Assembly (NCBI GenBank): GCA_963676345.2
Contig: CAXXTS010000002.1
Coordinates: 744,001-808,000 of the forward strand
Source of the DNA: G963665925 sp963676345
GTDB taxonomy: Bacteria > Bacillota > Clostridia > Peptostreptococcales > Acidaminobacteraceae
Length of the DNA: 64,000 bases
Direction: 5' to 3'
In this document: positions 26,454 through 36,152 of the stretch, one piece after another
Layout of the letters: each line of letters opens with the position of its first letter
How positions within the stretch are numbered: position 1 is the stretch's first letter
Translations under genes and position numbers: made by a program
Notes under the pieces: generated by a model
Databases searched by the model: none
Seen by the model: only the letters and a program-made list of their open reading frames with translations
What the model was told of the DNA's origin: nothing

Positions 26454-28237
26454 TATTTTTCCTCCTTTGAAATGGCGCCAAATGGACAGACCTGTGCACA
26501 GACTTCACAGCCCACGCACTGCAGCTTATTTATTTCTGCCTTCTTTGTATCTTTATTAAATGAGAGTGCTGGACACCCTGCCTTAAGGCAAAGTTTACAG
26601 CCTCTACACGTTTCATCATCAACTGCACACTTAGACTGGAACGCGCCCTTGAATTCGGCTTTGTCCGCTTCAGAGAATTTCTTAAGCACACAAGGATACC
26701 GCGTTATAATGACGCAGGCTTCTGTTTGCGCGTACGCCCAGTCAAGGACCTCTTTCATTGCATTTAGATCATTCGGGTCAACGGTCTTAATAAGGTCAAT
26801 CCCCATTGCACGAACCATGGCTTCAATATCAGCTTCTTTTGTCGGCTGACCCTGCAGGGTAAAACCCGTCCCCGGATTTTCCTGATGGCCAGTCATACCT
26901 GTGATTCGATTATCGAGAATGACATTGATGCTATTGCTTTTATTGTATGCCACATTTAAAAGTGAGTTCATGCCTGTGTGAAGGAATGTTGAATCTCCCA
27001 GCACAGATACGACACGCATGTTATTCTCTTCTTTCATGTTGAAAATCTTTTGCGCACCGTGTCCCACACTCATAGATGCGCCCATGCAAACAGATAGATC
27101 CATGGCATTATAGGGCTCTGCAAAAGCCAGTCCATAACATCCGATATCTCCAGAAATCAGGGTATTCTTACGCTTGCCTAATTCATAAAAGAAACCGCGG
27201 TGCGGGCAGCCTGCACAAAGTGTTGGAGGCCTTGGAACCACTTTTTTAGCGTCATATTCAACCGTTTCAAGCGTTTTTCCAAATACAGCCTCACGAATGA
27301 CATCTGCTGTCATTTCACCATAATAAGGAAAACAGTCTTTACCTATAACTTCAATGCCCATTTTTTTCATAGCATCTTCTATCAGCGGATCATTTTCTTC
27401 AATCACATAGACCTTTTCTTTTCCTTGAGCAAAGGCCTTCAATTTTTCTAGCGGTAGAGGATAGGTAAATCCCAGCTTTAAATAGGACGCTGTGTCTTTA
27501 AAGACTTCCTCTGCAAAGGCAAAAGCGCCGCCAGAAGCGACAATGCCTATTTTTGACTGATTATCGATCACGTAATTCAGTGGGGTTTCATCAGACCATT
27601 TTGATAATTTATTCAATCGTTCTTCAACGCGGTGGCGCATCAGTCGACTGTACATGGGTACCGGGCTGTTCTTTTCATTGTTTTTCACGTAAGGTTTAAA
27701 CGGCACTTCCACTCTGTCTTGACAGTCTACAATCCCCTTTGAATGACAAATCCGCGTCGTTACGCGGTATAGAACCGGCGTATCATATGCCTCGCTCAGT
27801 TCAAATGCTTGCTTGAGCATATCTTTGGATTCCTGTGCGTTCGCAGGCTCAAACATAGGGATTTTTGCAAACCGTGCATAGTTTCTGTTATCCTGTTCAT
27901 TTTGGGAAGAGTGCATGCCAGGTTCATCTGCTGTAATCAGAACCATGCCCCCATTAACACCCATATAGGAAAATGTAAAAAGCGGATCTGCCGCGACGTT
28001 TACACCAACATGCTTCATGGACGCAAGGGCTCGCCCCCCTGCAATAGACGCGCCGATAGCCGCTTCTAGAGCCACCTTTTCATTTGGAGCCCACTCGGCA
28101 TATACGCAGTCTTTATACCTTGCAACATTTTCTAGAACCTCTGTGCTTGGTGTTCCTGGGTAAGCTGCTGCAAAATGAACGCCCGCTTCATAAACGCCAC
28201 GCGCCATGGCTTCATTGCCCGTCATCAGCTGTTTCAT
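26453..28237 (-). CDS. iorA: Indolepyruvate:ferredoxin oxidoreductase, alpha subunit
   Basis: 594 residues. N-terminal pyrimidine-binding domain (GNEAMARGVYEAGV, AAYPGTPSTEVLE), transketolase-C-like domain in the middle, TPP-binding domain with CAGCPHRG and GDIGCYGL, and at the C-terminus two 4Fe-4S clusters (CRGCKLC...CP and CVGCEVC...CP, about 545-590). Oxidises indolepyruvate, phenylpyruvate and hydroxyphenylpyruvate from aromatic amino acids. AGAGGAGGT precedes ATG 28237. Lies between buk and iorB in one operon. Confidence 0.96.
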   Translation of the reverse strand: MKQLMTGNEAMARGVYEAGVHFAAAYPGTPSTEVLENVARYKDCVYAEWAPNEKVALEAAIGASIAGGRALASMKHVGVNVAADPLFTFSYMGVNGGMVLITADEPGMHSSQNEQDNRNYARFAKIPMFEPANAQESKDMLKQAFELSEAYDTPVLYRVTTRICHSKGIVDCQDRVEVPFKPYVKNNEKNSPVPMYSRLMRHRVEERLNKLSKWSDETPLNYVIDNQSKIGIVASGGAFAFAEEVFKDTASYLKLGFTYPLPLEKLKAFAQGKEKVYVIEENDPLIEDAMKKMGIEVIGKDCFPYYGEMTADVIREAVFGKTLETVEYDAKKVVPRPPTLCAGCPHRGFFYELGKRKNTLISGDIGCYGLAFAEPYNAMDLSVCMGASMSVGHGAQKIFNMKEENNMRVVSVLGDSTFLHTGMNSLLNVAYNKSNSINVILDNRITGMTGHQENPGTGFTLQGQPTKEADIEAMVRAMGIDLIKTVDPNDLNAMKEVLDWAYAQTEACVIITRYPCVLKKFSEADKAEFKGAFQSKCAVDDETCRGCKLCLKAGCPALSFNKDTKKAEINKLQCVGCEVCAQVCPFGAISKEEK

Positions 28238-28275
28238 TGTTCTACCTCCTCTTGTCTATAATTTATGACACGCTT

Positions 28276-29343
28276 TTATAATGTGTCTGTAAATGTATGA
28301 ATTTCTTCTTCACCTTTCAGTGCACGTTCAATGCCTTGTGCTAGTGCTTGCATTTCATTTTCACCGGGCATGACTGCAACCTCTGCAATGAAGGATACCC
28401 GCTTTGAAATTAAGTCTGTTAGGTATTTTGAATAGGCAATGCCGCCTGTTAAGATAATGGCATCGACATCCCCTTCAAGTACAGCTGCCATTTCGCCAAT
28501 GCCCTTTGCAATTTGATAGGCCATGGCATCTACCACAAATGCGTACTTTTCATCGCCCTGCTCTGCTTTCTCTGTAATTTCTTTGGCGTTATTGGTACCA
28601 AGGTAAGCAGTCATGCCACCTTTTCCACGTAATTGCTTTTTAAGGTCTGCCTTTTCAATTGTCCCGCTGTAACAAAGCTCTATCAGTGCATTACACTGAA
28701 CACGTCCTGTTCTTTCTGGCGAAAATGGTCCTTCGTCATCTGGAAGTACATCCACTAAACGTCCTTTTTTATGGGCATTCACTGAAATACCGCCGCCAAG
28801 ATGGGCCACGATGAAGTTCATTTGTGCGTAGGATTTTCCTTTTTCAGCCGCAAAGGCATGGGCCATTGCACGGGTATTGAGGGCATGCGTAAAGCTTTTC
28901 CTAGGCAGGAGCGGTGTCCCCGACAGTCGGGCCACATCTTCAAGCTCGTCGGTTGCTACAGAGTCGTAGATATACCCCTTGATGTCATGCGGCTTGCCCA
29001 TTTCATAAGCAATCATAGCCGCAAGGTTCGATGCATGTTCCACTGTAGTCGGTGCTTTAAGTCGGGCAATCATTTTGTCATTGACTTCATAGGCGCCTGA
29101 TTGTACTGGTGGAAGCAGTCCACCACGTCCTATAATGGCGTCCAGTCCACGCACATCAACCTTCCACAATTTCATTTTTTCCTCAATAAGGCGCTGTCTG
29201 TATCCAAGCTGGTCATTCACGCTTTTAAATGGTTTAAGTTCATCTGTAGAATGTACAATATTTTCCTCGTGTATTGACTGTCCATTTTCAAAATATGCAA
29301 TTTTGGTCGAGGTCGATCCCGGATTGATTACTAAAAATTTCAT
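28276..29343 (-). CDS. buk: Butyrate kinase family acyl kinase
   Basis: 355 residues of the ASKHA acetate/butyrate kinase family: phosphate-binding INPGSTSTKIAYF at the N-terminus, GRGGLLPPVQSGAY, AHLGGGISVNAH and LTGGIAYSK. Transfers phosphate from an acyl phosphate to ADP. First gene of buk-iorA-iorB-ptb; together the four convert an aryl- or branched-chain 2-oxoacid to the free acid with one reduced ferredoxin and one ATP. The promoter region 29344-29510 shows no clear motif. Confidence 0.94.
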   Translation of the reverse strand: MKFLVINPGSTSTKIAYFENGQSIHEENIVHSTDELKPFKSVNDQLGYRQRLIEEKMKLWKVDVRGLDAIIGRGGLLPPVQSGAYEVNDKMIARLKAPTTVEHASNLAAMIAYEMGKPHDIKGYIYDSVATDELEDVARLSGTPLLPRKSFTHALNTRAMAHAFAAEKGKSYAQMNFIVAHLGGGISVNAHKKGRLVDVLPDDEGPFSPERTGRVQCNALIELCYSGTIEKADLKKQLRGKGGMTAYLGTNNAKEITEKAEQGDEKYAFVVDAMAYQIAKGIGEMAAVLEGDVDAIILTGGIAYSKYLTDLISKRVSFIAEVAVMPGENEMQALAQGIERALKGEEEIHTFTDTL

Positions 29344-29510
29344 AAGCTCTTCTCCTTGTCTATCAAATATCTATTTTCATCATAAAGCTTACAGTTACTG
29401 TAATCTCAATAGATTCTTTGTTTCTTTCTCAAAATTGCCCTTATCCAGTCAAAACATAAATTCTATACGCTCTTAATTTGCTTCTTAAAATCCCATCTTA
29501 CTCACTAAAA

Positions 29511-29568
29511 AAAGTCACTGGTTTATAGCGCACTGAGCAAATGCCTGCATGCTATGAACCGTGACTTT
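29511..29568 (-). terminator. Terminator of radical SAM gene
   Basis: An 18/19-nt near-perfect stem (AAAGTCAC...ATAGC with GCTAT...GTGACTTT) followed on the minus strand by seven T residues. One of the strongest terminators in the window. Confidence 0.9.
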
Positions 29569-29608
29569 TCCATATAATACGGATCTTTCATTCGTATATT
29601 ATTGGGTT

Positions 29609-30529
29609 TTATTTATAACGATATGTCTTATAGGTCTTATAAATAACCCTTTCAAGTTCAAGGTCGGCCTCCAGCTTAGAGAAAACGGAAGCTATTTTCC
29701 TACATTGCCTGCTTTTGAGAAAGCTCTCTATTTCAAATTGATTCATGGGGTGTCTTTTAATAATGCTCTTAATGGCCTGGAAATCATCTTTTATATCACT
29801 GTAAAATCCTTCACTTGCCAGTTGATTGATGGCTATGCCGCCAAGGCGCTCAACTGCAGCATACACGGCCTCAAACTTAGGCTCAGCGATATCACTTTCA
29901 GCTGGCGGTCTTACGGGAGTATTGATATAAAGCCTGTCATAGGTCAGTGTATCCAAAAGCGCTTTGAATTTTTCGATGGATTCCAGTTGGTCATTCATGG
30001 CTTCAATCAGCATAATCTCTATCCAAAGGCCCCCCCTGTAGTCTCTTGAAAATGTTTTTAGTCCGCTGATAACCTGACTGTAATCAATACTGCCATGGGG
30101 TCTGTTGATGCGCTTGAACTGCTCTTCTGTCACCGCGTCTAGGGAAGGCAAGACAATATCGGCTTGCATGAGGGCTCGGCGCACAGACGGGTCGCTGAGC
30201 AGGGCGCCATTTGTAATCACTGCCACAGGCTTGTTTGTACGTTTCTTTACCCCATCAATTAAAGCCTCTAGATTCAAATACAGGGTGGGCTCACCCTCGC
30301 CGACAATAGTGATGACGTCAAAGTCTTGCTCTCCAAGAAGGTAGTGGTCTAGCTCCTGTAAAATATCATCAAGCGCAAAAAAGGTCTCTCGACTATTGGT
30401 CATATGACGGGTTCGTCCGAGTTGGCAGTATACACATGAGTAATTGCAGTAGCTCTGGGGAATAGGACTGATTCCAAGGGAACGCCCAAGGCGCCTGGAT
30501 GGCACCGGTCCATAGATGTATTTGTACAT
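29609..30529 (-). CDS. Radical SAM protein (COG0731-like)
   Basis: 306 residues. The cluster motif is CNYSCVYC with Cys28, Cys32 and Cys35, the canonical C-x3-C-x2-C, preceded by the GPVPSRRLGRSLGI segment typical of the COG0731 group, and followed by the glycine-rich GEGEPTLYLNLE. The C-terminal 90 residues form a small winged-helix-like region. Reaction unknown; relatives are often annotated as Fe-S oxidoreductases. ATG 30529 has GGAGG six bases before it; the longer frame would overlap the HD-GYP gene. Confidence 0.88.
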   Translation of the reverse strand: MYKYIYGPVPSRRLGRSLGISPIPQSYCNYSCVYCQLGRTRHMTNSRETFFALDDILQELDHYLLGEQDFDVITIVGEGEPTLYLNLEALIDGVKKRTNKPVAVITNGALLSDPSVRRALMQADIVLPSLDAVTEEQFKRINRPHGSIDYSQVISGLKTFSRDYRGGLWIEIMLIEAMNDQLESIEKFKALLDTLTYDRLYINTPVRPPAESDIAEPKFEAVYAAVERLGGIAINQLASEGFYSDIKDDFQAIKSIIKRHPMNQFEIESFLKSRQCRKIASVFSKLEADLELERVIYKTYKTYRYK

Positions 30530-30560
30530 GTTCGCCTCCTCGTTTGTTATCTTGTTTTTT

Positions 30561-32135
30561 CTAAACATCTGTATTATTTAAAATCTGATCTACGTTCTCA
30601 ATGAATACATCCACCAAATACGGATCAAAATGGGTTCCCCTGCCTTTTTTCAGTATATTTAATGCATATGCCTTGTCCCGCGCCTCTTTGTAAACCCTTT
30701 TGTGTGTAATGGCATCATACACATCTACAATCGCCATCATTCTTGCGCTAAGTGGAATATTGCTCGCTTTTTTTCCAGATGGATACCCTGAACCATCATA
30801 TTTTTCATGATGATTCAAAGCGATGGTGGCTGCCATCTGCAGGATTGGCAAATCAGATCCATTTAAAATTTTATAGCCATGCATTGTATGTGTCTTGATA
30901 ATTTCAAACTCTTCAACCGTCAGCCGTCCCGGTTTTTTCAAAATCACATCCGGCATGGCCACCTTCCCCAAGTCATGCATCGTACTTGCCAGTCTAAGCA
31001 TCTCTGCTTCCTGATAACTCATCCTGTGTAAAAGAGCAAACTCATACATCATATTGGAAATGCGTTTAATATGATTGCCTGTTTCTTCAAAATGGGATTC
31101 TACGGTTTCAGCCAGTGCAAATACAATTTCACGCTGGGTATCTTTAACCATATTATTCAAGATAAAGTTATCAAGCGTTACTGAAAAGTTTGAAAGGAAA
31201 AGGTTGATTAAGTCAAAATCGAACTGCTCATGTGCCCCTTCAATGTATATGTAGTTCGTTGAATTCAAATTATCTTGTCCGACAATGAGAAATCCCTTTT
31301 CAACCTTGCGTACAAATCCAACCTGTTTGTCACTTGGACTGTTTAGATACTTCAAAACATGACTTAAATCAGGCACTGCATCCATTTCCATACCTATATA
31401 AGATTCATAGATACCCGTGGCTGCCACAATATAATTCCTGTTGTCTTTCAGCACAGAAACAACACCATTTGAAACGGCATCTTGACGCATATAAACGACA
31501 CCTCTTGACTTGCTTTGAAATGAAGCCAGCTCTTTTAACACACTCACGAGAAATTCATTGAGGGAGTCCATATTAAACAGATTCGTACTCGCCTGGATAA
31601 TTTTTTCAAGTCCTTCCTTGTGTCCCTTGAGGTTTGAAAGATCACGATAACTTCGAATAGCTGTATAAACGGATGCATAGAGTCGTTTCACCGTAAGCTC
31701 CGTTTTAAGACGGTAATCGTTGATGTCATATTTTGCAATGACTTCCTCCTGCGGTGCTTCATCAGGCTGTCCTGTTCTAAGGATAATTCTTGTCATGTAG
31801 TTCTGCAGTATATTTCTTAAGTAATCCACAACTTCAAATCCAGACTGTTTTTTCTCCATAACAACATCTAGGAACAGAATGGCAATATCATCGTGTGATG
31901 CCAGTACTTTTTTGGTTTCTTCACCGCTGTACGCATCTATAAATTCAAGCTTCCTATTATTAAAAACAAAATCACGCAAAAGCATCTTTGTAATCTTATG
32001 CACTTCATTGTCATCATCTGCAATTAGGACTTTATATGTATCTTGTGGGATCGTCTCCACTTGTGGGTTTGCTTTCTTATTGTCCAAAAAACTTATTTTA
32101 TCTGTATCAATGTCCCATTTTTTCAAGTCATTCAC
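30561..32135 (-). CDS. Response regulator with HD-GYP phosphodiesterase domain
   Basis: 524 residues: receiver domain (about 33-155) with Asp90 as phospho-acceptor (LFLDVVME), a DUF3369-like middle domain (about 165-340), and an HD-GYP domain with STMHDLGKV, HTMHGYKIL and HHEKYDGSGYPSG (about 385-500). HD-GYP domains hydrolyse cyclic di-GMP, so phosphorylation by the neighbouring kinase probably changes second-messenger levels. It follows the histidine kinase by 16 bases. Confidence 0.93.
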   Translation of the reverse strand: MNDLKKWDIDTDKISFLDNKKANPQVETIPQDTYKVLIADDDNEVHKITKMLLRDFVFNNRKLEFIDAYSGEETKKVLASHDDIAILFLDVVMEKKQSGFEVVDYLRNILQNYMTRIILRTGQPDEAPQEEVIAKYDINDYRLKTELTVKRLYASVYTAIRSYRDLSNLKGHKEGLEKIIQASTNLFNMDSLNEFLVSVLKELASFQSKSRGVVYMRQDAVSNGVVSVLKDNRNYIVAATGIYESYIGMEMDAVPDLSHVLKYLNSPSDKQVGFVRKVEKGFLIVGQDNLNSTNYIYIEGAHEQFDFDLINLFLSNFSVTLDNFILNNMVKDTQREIVFALAETVESHFEETGNHIKRISNMMYEFALLHRMSYQEAEMLRLASTMHDLGKVAMPDVILKKPGRLTVEEFEIIKTHTMHGYKILNGSDLPILQMAATIALNHHEKYDGSGYPSGKKASNIPLSARMMAIVDVYDAITHKRVYKEARDKAYALNILKKGRGTHFDPYLVDVFIENVDQILNNTDV

Positions 32136-32151
32136 GCGTGATGCCTCTGCA

Positions 32152-33963
32152 TCAGCGACTCCTTTCCAGTTCTTCTATGGTGAATTTTTCAGGTAAGATG
32201 ATTTTAAAGGTGGTTCCCTCACCCAGCGCACTTTCACAACTTATGTTGCCGCCCAACTTATCCACCACTAAATTGTACACAATATTAAGCCCTAGACCAG
32301 AACCGCCTTGCCCGCGTTTTGTTGTAAAAAACGGATCAAACACCCTTGCACGCACCTCTTCAGACATACCTGACCCATTATCTGAAACCTCAATCATTAT
32401 TTTATCTTCTGCCTGTGAAACAATAATCTTGATACGACCTGCCTCACGCGATTCAAATGCATGGTGAACTGCATTCATAATTAGATTGGTAATAATCTGA
32501 GAGTAAGCACTTGGATAACTATTGATTTCTAGCGTCTCAGGGCAGATTACGTCAATCTTCAAGTTCATGTTTTTATACTCATGCTTCAACGTCAATAGAA
32601 TAGACTGAATATAATCATATAATTTGAAGACACTCTTTATATCACTGCTTTGATTCACAGAAATTTTCTTAAAGCTTTTAACCAAATCGGCTGCACGCTG
32701 TAAGTTTGTATCAATAATATGAGTGGTCTCATCCATCTTTTTCATATAATCAATCAAATCATTTGCGTCAAACGCCACTTCTTTCAACTGTCTGTAAGCT
32801 CGATCATTGCTTTCGTTCAAATAGCTCGTCGCTGAAATCGCCACGCCTAGCGGTGTATTGATTTCATGTGATACACCTGCCACCAAACTGCCTAGGGATG
32901 CAAGCCGCTCAGCATGCATCAGCTCCTTCATTGTCTTCTCCAGTGTTTCACTTCTCTTTTTCACGAGTTGGTCTAGACGTTCATTCTCAGTTTGAAGAAT
33001 AATTTGCATGTTTCTTTCTGCCTGCACAAGATCTGTAATATCTCTGTTGTTGCCAATAATGCCGCGTACACTGCCTTCTGCATCAAAAAGCGGAATTAAC
33101 AGTACATCTGTAATTCTGCTTGAACCCTTCTCATAGTACTCATACTGAAAATTCACAGGTTCTCTTGATGAAAATGTCTTTTCAATCTTCTCTTCCCATA
33201 TCGAAACCTGCTTTTGATTTTGAAAAGCTAGCGAATTAAAGGCTACAGAGTAATGTCTGCCCAGTAGTTTTGACCGCTCTGTCCCGAGTACCTTTTCCAT
33301 CCCCGAGTTGATGAAGAAGAACTTTCTGTCACGGTCAATACTGTACATTACATCTGGTAAATTCTCGATTAGATTTTCTGTTTCCATCTTTGCCTCAATC
33401 ACCTCACGCGTTGTCCTGTGCAATGATTTGAGAACAAACTCCAAACTGAATACGGCCATGAACATCATCGTCATAATACCTACGATTTGTGCACGCCATG
33501 CTGCAATGGAAACTATGTATTCATTTGCATCCACGTCCAAATATCGAATGCCTTGTACATATGCATAAGCGACTGATAATAGCATGATGAAAAGAATAGT
33601 TAGAACCAGTAAATTGCCGCGTTTCCCCAGTAATAGTGCCGCAAATATCGCTGATAAAAGAGCCAGAGACATGCTTAAACTCAAGAGTCCAAAACCATAG
33701 GCCACTGATGATGCCACACCGATTAGTACACAAATCAGTGTCACGCTTTTTACACGCAAACTCAATTTTTTCCTAAACAAAAAAGTCATGAAAAGTATCG
33801 ACAGCAGTGCAATCACGATGAAATCTGTTATGTAAAATTCATAGGCTCTACCCCTAAGAACGGTCGAAATCACATTTGGAGCGAATAGAATTGAAAATCC
33901 AATCAATGACAAGTCCACCAACCGTTCTTTAATTTCATTAAGTTTTAAATTAAGTTCATCCAA
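32152..33963 (-). CDS. Membrane PAS-domain histidine kinase
   Basis: 603 residues: five or six membrane helices in the first 185 residues, a PAS domain (about 200-315), a coiled-coil, HisKA with VSHEINTPLGV (His about 368) and a HATPase domain with NLIMNAVHHAF, DNGSGMS and GGSGLGLNIVY. Cognate of the HD-GYP regulator by position. The H-E-I-N-T-P-L form of the H-box is typical of kinases paired with DUF3369/HD-GYP regulators. Confidence 0.92.
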   Translation of the reverse strand: MDELNLKLNEIKERLVDLSLIGFSILFAPNVISTVLRGRAYEFYITDFIVIALLSILFMTFLFRKKLSLRVKSVTLICVLIGVASSVAYGFGLLSLSMSLALLSAIFAALLLGKRGNLLVLTILFIMLLSVAYAYVQGIRYLDVDANEYIVSIAAWRAQIVGIMTMMFMAVFSLEFVLKSLHRTTREVIEAKMETENLIENLPDVMYSIDRDRKFFFINSGMEKVLGTERSKLLGRHYSVAFNSLAFQNQKQVSIWEEKIEKTFSSREPVNFQYEYYEKGSSRITDVLLIPLFDAEGSVRGIIGNNRDITDLVQAERNMQIILQTENERLDQLVKKRSETLEKTMKELMHAERLASLGSLVAGVSHEINTPLGVAISATSYLNESNDRAYRQLKEVAFDANDLIDYMKKMDETTHIIDTNLQRAADLVKSFKKISVNQSSDIKSVFKLYDYIQSILLTLKHEYKNMNLKIDVICPETLEINSYPSAYSQIITNLIMNAVHHAFESREAGRIKIIVSQAEDKIMIEVSDNGSGMSEEVRARVFDPFFTTKRGQGGSGLGLNIVYNLVVDKLGGNISCESALGEGTTFKIILPEKFTIEELERSR

Positions 33964-34065
33964 AACCGAATCACCTCACATCTCTTTGGTAAAATATCAT
34001 GGACTTTATACCCACTTTGCTCGCCGAGGCTTCATCATTGATACGTTTTTCATAGCAAATATAAA

Positions 34066-34106
34066 AGACACATGCCCCCCTTTTGAAAACATGAGGGCAT
34101 GTGTCT
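34066..34106 (-). terminator. Terminator of padR-like gene
   Basis: AGACACATGCCC and GGGCATGTGTCT form a perfect 12-bp stem followed on the minus strand by TTTTATATTT. Confidence 0.88.
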
Positions 34107-34126
34107 ACAATTATGTGAGTGCTTTT

Positions 34127-34690
34127 TCATTTATATGCTTTCATTTCCGGATCTTTGCAGTAGCCAATACATTCATCCAGCCAGGCAATAATCATTTCCT
34201 GGCGCATAATCGCCCCGCGAAGAACAATAAAATCTCCAAATCGGTCTGAATCACGTTCTGGCACTTCAGGATATTGCTCTAAAGTCTTTTCCAGTCCACC
34301 CAGTCTTTTCAGATGTTGTCTGCGCTGATTTTCGAGCAGGTGTATGCGCGCTTCTAAGTCAAGGTCATTTGAAAAATACATACGCATTCGAAAGGTGTTC
34401 TTTGGCGTCTTTTGAATTTTTTCATCTTTGTGGAGCCACTTGATAAAATCCTCTCGACCCATTTCAGTAATATGGTAGCGCTTTGCTTCTAAAATATCGC
34501 CGCTGATCTCAACATCAAAGTTGACCAGTTCTTCTTTATGCAGTCTTTTAAGCTCCGGATAAATTTGGCTGTGGTTGGCATACCAAAATTCCGCCAGTTC
34601 ATAATTGAACTCTTTTGCAAGTTCATAGCCTGTCATCGGTTTTCTATTTAAAAGCCCTAGTATTGCATATTTTAAGGTTCTCATGCGCAC
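34127..34690 (-). CDS. PadR-family transcriptional repressor
   Basis: 187 residues: N-terminal winged helix (1-85; ILGLLNRKPMTGYELAKEF is the family signature) and the C-terminal helical dimerisation domain of the Vir/PadR type (about 95-180). PadR proteins repress phenolic-acid or drug-resistance genes and release DNA on ligand binding. It is divergent from the OFA transporter/enoate-reductase operon, and the shared region holds a perfect PadR box, so it very likely controls that operon. Confidence 0.92.
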   Translation of the reverse strand: MRMRTLKYAILGLLNRKPMTGYELAKEFNYELAEFWYANHSQIYPELKRLHKEELVNFDVEISGDILEAKRYHITEMGREDFIKWLHKDEKIQKTPKNTFRMRMYFSNDLDLEARIHLLENQRRQHLKRLGGLEKTLEQYPEVPERDSDRFGDFIVLRGAIMRQEMIIAWLDECIGYCKDPEMKAYK

Positions 34691-34794
34691 ACTCCAATTC
34701 TATATAATGCCTTCTCTATGCGTATTTTACTGCCACAGTTTACTTGTGGTCATTATAACAAAGCCCGTTTCTGTTCTCAACAACATGATTTTCT

Positions 34795-34818
34795 AAACAT
34801 GTATATGTTGACATGTTT
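34795..34818. promoter_or_regulatory. PadR operator in divergent promoter region
   Basis: AAACATGT-N8-ACATGTTT, a 24-bp perfect dyad whose core is ATGT-N8-ACAT, the PadR consensus known from Bacillus and lactobacilli. It covers the -35 element of the rightward promoter. Confidence 0.85.
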
Positions 34819-34836
34819 AACATTAGATGATATAAC
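34808..34836 (+). promoter_or_regulatory. Sigma-A promoter of OFA transporter operon
   Basis: TTGACA (34808-34813), a 17-bp spacer and TATAAC (34831-34836), about 42 bases before the transporter ATG. Confidence 0.85.
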
Positions 34837-34878
34837 TTTAGTGAAATCGTTATTTATCTAACAATCAGGAGGCTTTAA

Positions 34879-36132
34879 ATGAATTTATCCAAAAAGAGAT
34901 GGCTTATACTGCTAGCCAGCTGTATTATCAACCTTTGTGTCGGATCCCTATATGCTTGGAGTGTCCTCGCAGGTCCAATGGCAGAGTACCTAAGCCAAAT
35001 CAACAACGTCACTCTGACACCGCGTGACCTGTCTATTGTCTTTATCATTGCAAACTCAGTTGGTCCTATTACCATGATCAGCGGCGGTAAAATCAATGAT
35101 ACCCTAGGCCCTAAAATGGTCATACTCATTGGTGGTCTTATGTTCGGCGGCGGTATGTTCCTATCCGGTTTTGCCAAAAGTGTCGGTTTTCTTATCTTCA
35201 CTTACAGTATTCTGCTGGGACTTGGACTGGGCATGGTGTACGGTGCAACAATCAGTACGTCAATCAAGTTCTTCCCTGACAAACGTGGTCTTGTCGGTGG
35301 CCTGACAACAGCAACATTCGGTATCAGCTCGGTCATCATTCCACCAGTCGCGGCACTTATTATTGCATCTTCAGGACCAACAGCAGCCTTTAAAATCATT
35401 GGCGCATTTTTCACAGTCGCGATCTGCTGCAGTGCATTTCTTGTTGAAAAATGTCCTGACGGCTTTATACCAGATGGCTGGACACCACCTGTTGAGCATA
35501 AAAATGCTCCTGTAGTAAACAAGAACTGGAAAGAAATGCTTCAAGAACCTGTATTCTTTGTCATGATCACACTGTTAACATGTGGTGCATTTTCAGCACT
35601 GATGTTTATCCCAATGGTTTCACCTATGGCTAAAAACATGATGGGCATGTCTGTAGCAGGTGCAACTGCTTCTGTTTCAACACTGGCACTCTTTAATGTC
35701 ATTGGCCGTATTTTTGCAGGGGTTATCTCTGACAAAATCGGACGTATTAATACACTTGCCCTTGCATGTCTGCTTTCAGTAGCGGGTCTATTCGCCCTCA
35801 TTCAAGCAGCGGCTGGCAACACAGCACTTTTCTATGTTGGTATTTCCATTGTTGGTCTATGCTTTGGTGCCTTTATGGGCGTGTTCCCAGGCTTCACTGC
35901 CGATCAATTCGGACCTAAGAACAACAGTGTCAACTTCGGCATCATGTTCATTGGGTTTGCTATTGCAGGTTACTTTGGCCCAACAATCCTAAACAAACTA
36001 TACGCTTCAAGCGGGAGCTATACACCTGCTTTTCTAGTGGCAATCGGCTTCTCAGTAGCAGGTCTTATCCTGACTGCGGTATACCGTACCGTTACTAAAA
36101 AGCAGGCATTCAAGGAAACAGCAGCACTTTAG
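34879..36132 (+). CDS. MFS transporter, OFA (oxalate/formate antiporter) family
   Basis: 417 residues with twelve membrane helices. The first helix reads CIINLCVGSLYAWSVLAGPM, a hallmark of the OFA family, and a DxxGRINTLAL loop follows helix 8. OFA carriers exchange organic acids such as oxalate, formate or lactate. CAGGAGG lies about seven bases before ATG. It is followed by an enoate-reductase-like flavoenzyme, so the carried substrate may be an unsaturated carboxylic acid or its reduced product. Controlled by PadR. Confidence 0.92.
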   Translation: MNLSKKRWLILLASCIINLCVGSLYAWSVLAGPMAEYLSQINNVTLTPRDLSIVFIIANSVGPITMISGGKINDTLGPKMVILIGGLMFGGGMFLSGFAKSVGFLIFTYSILLGLGLGMVYGATISTSIKFFPDKRGLVGGLTTATFGISSVIIPPVAALIIASSGPTAAFKIIGAFFTVAICCSAFLVEKCPDGFIPDGWTPPVEHKNAPVVNKNWKEMLQEPVFFVMITLLTCGAFSALMFIPMVSPMAKNMMGMSVAGATASVSTLALFNVIGRIFAGVISDKIGRINTLALACLLSVAGLFALIQAAAGNTALFYVGISIVGLCFGAFMGVFPGFTADQFGPKNNSVNFGIMFIGFAIAGYFGPTILNKLYASSGSYTPAFLVAIGFSVAGLILTAVYRTVTKKQAFKETAAL

Positions 36133-36152
36133 TGCAAAGAAAGGAGCTTCAC

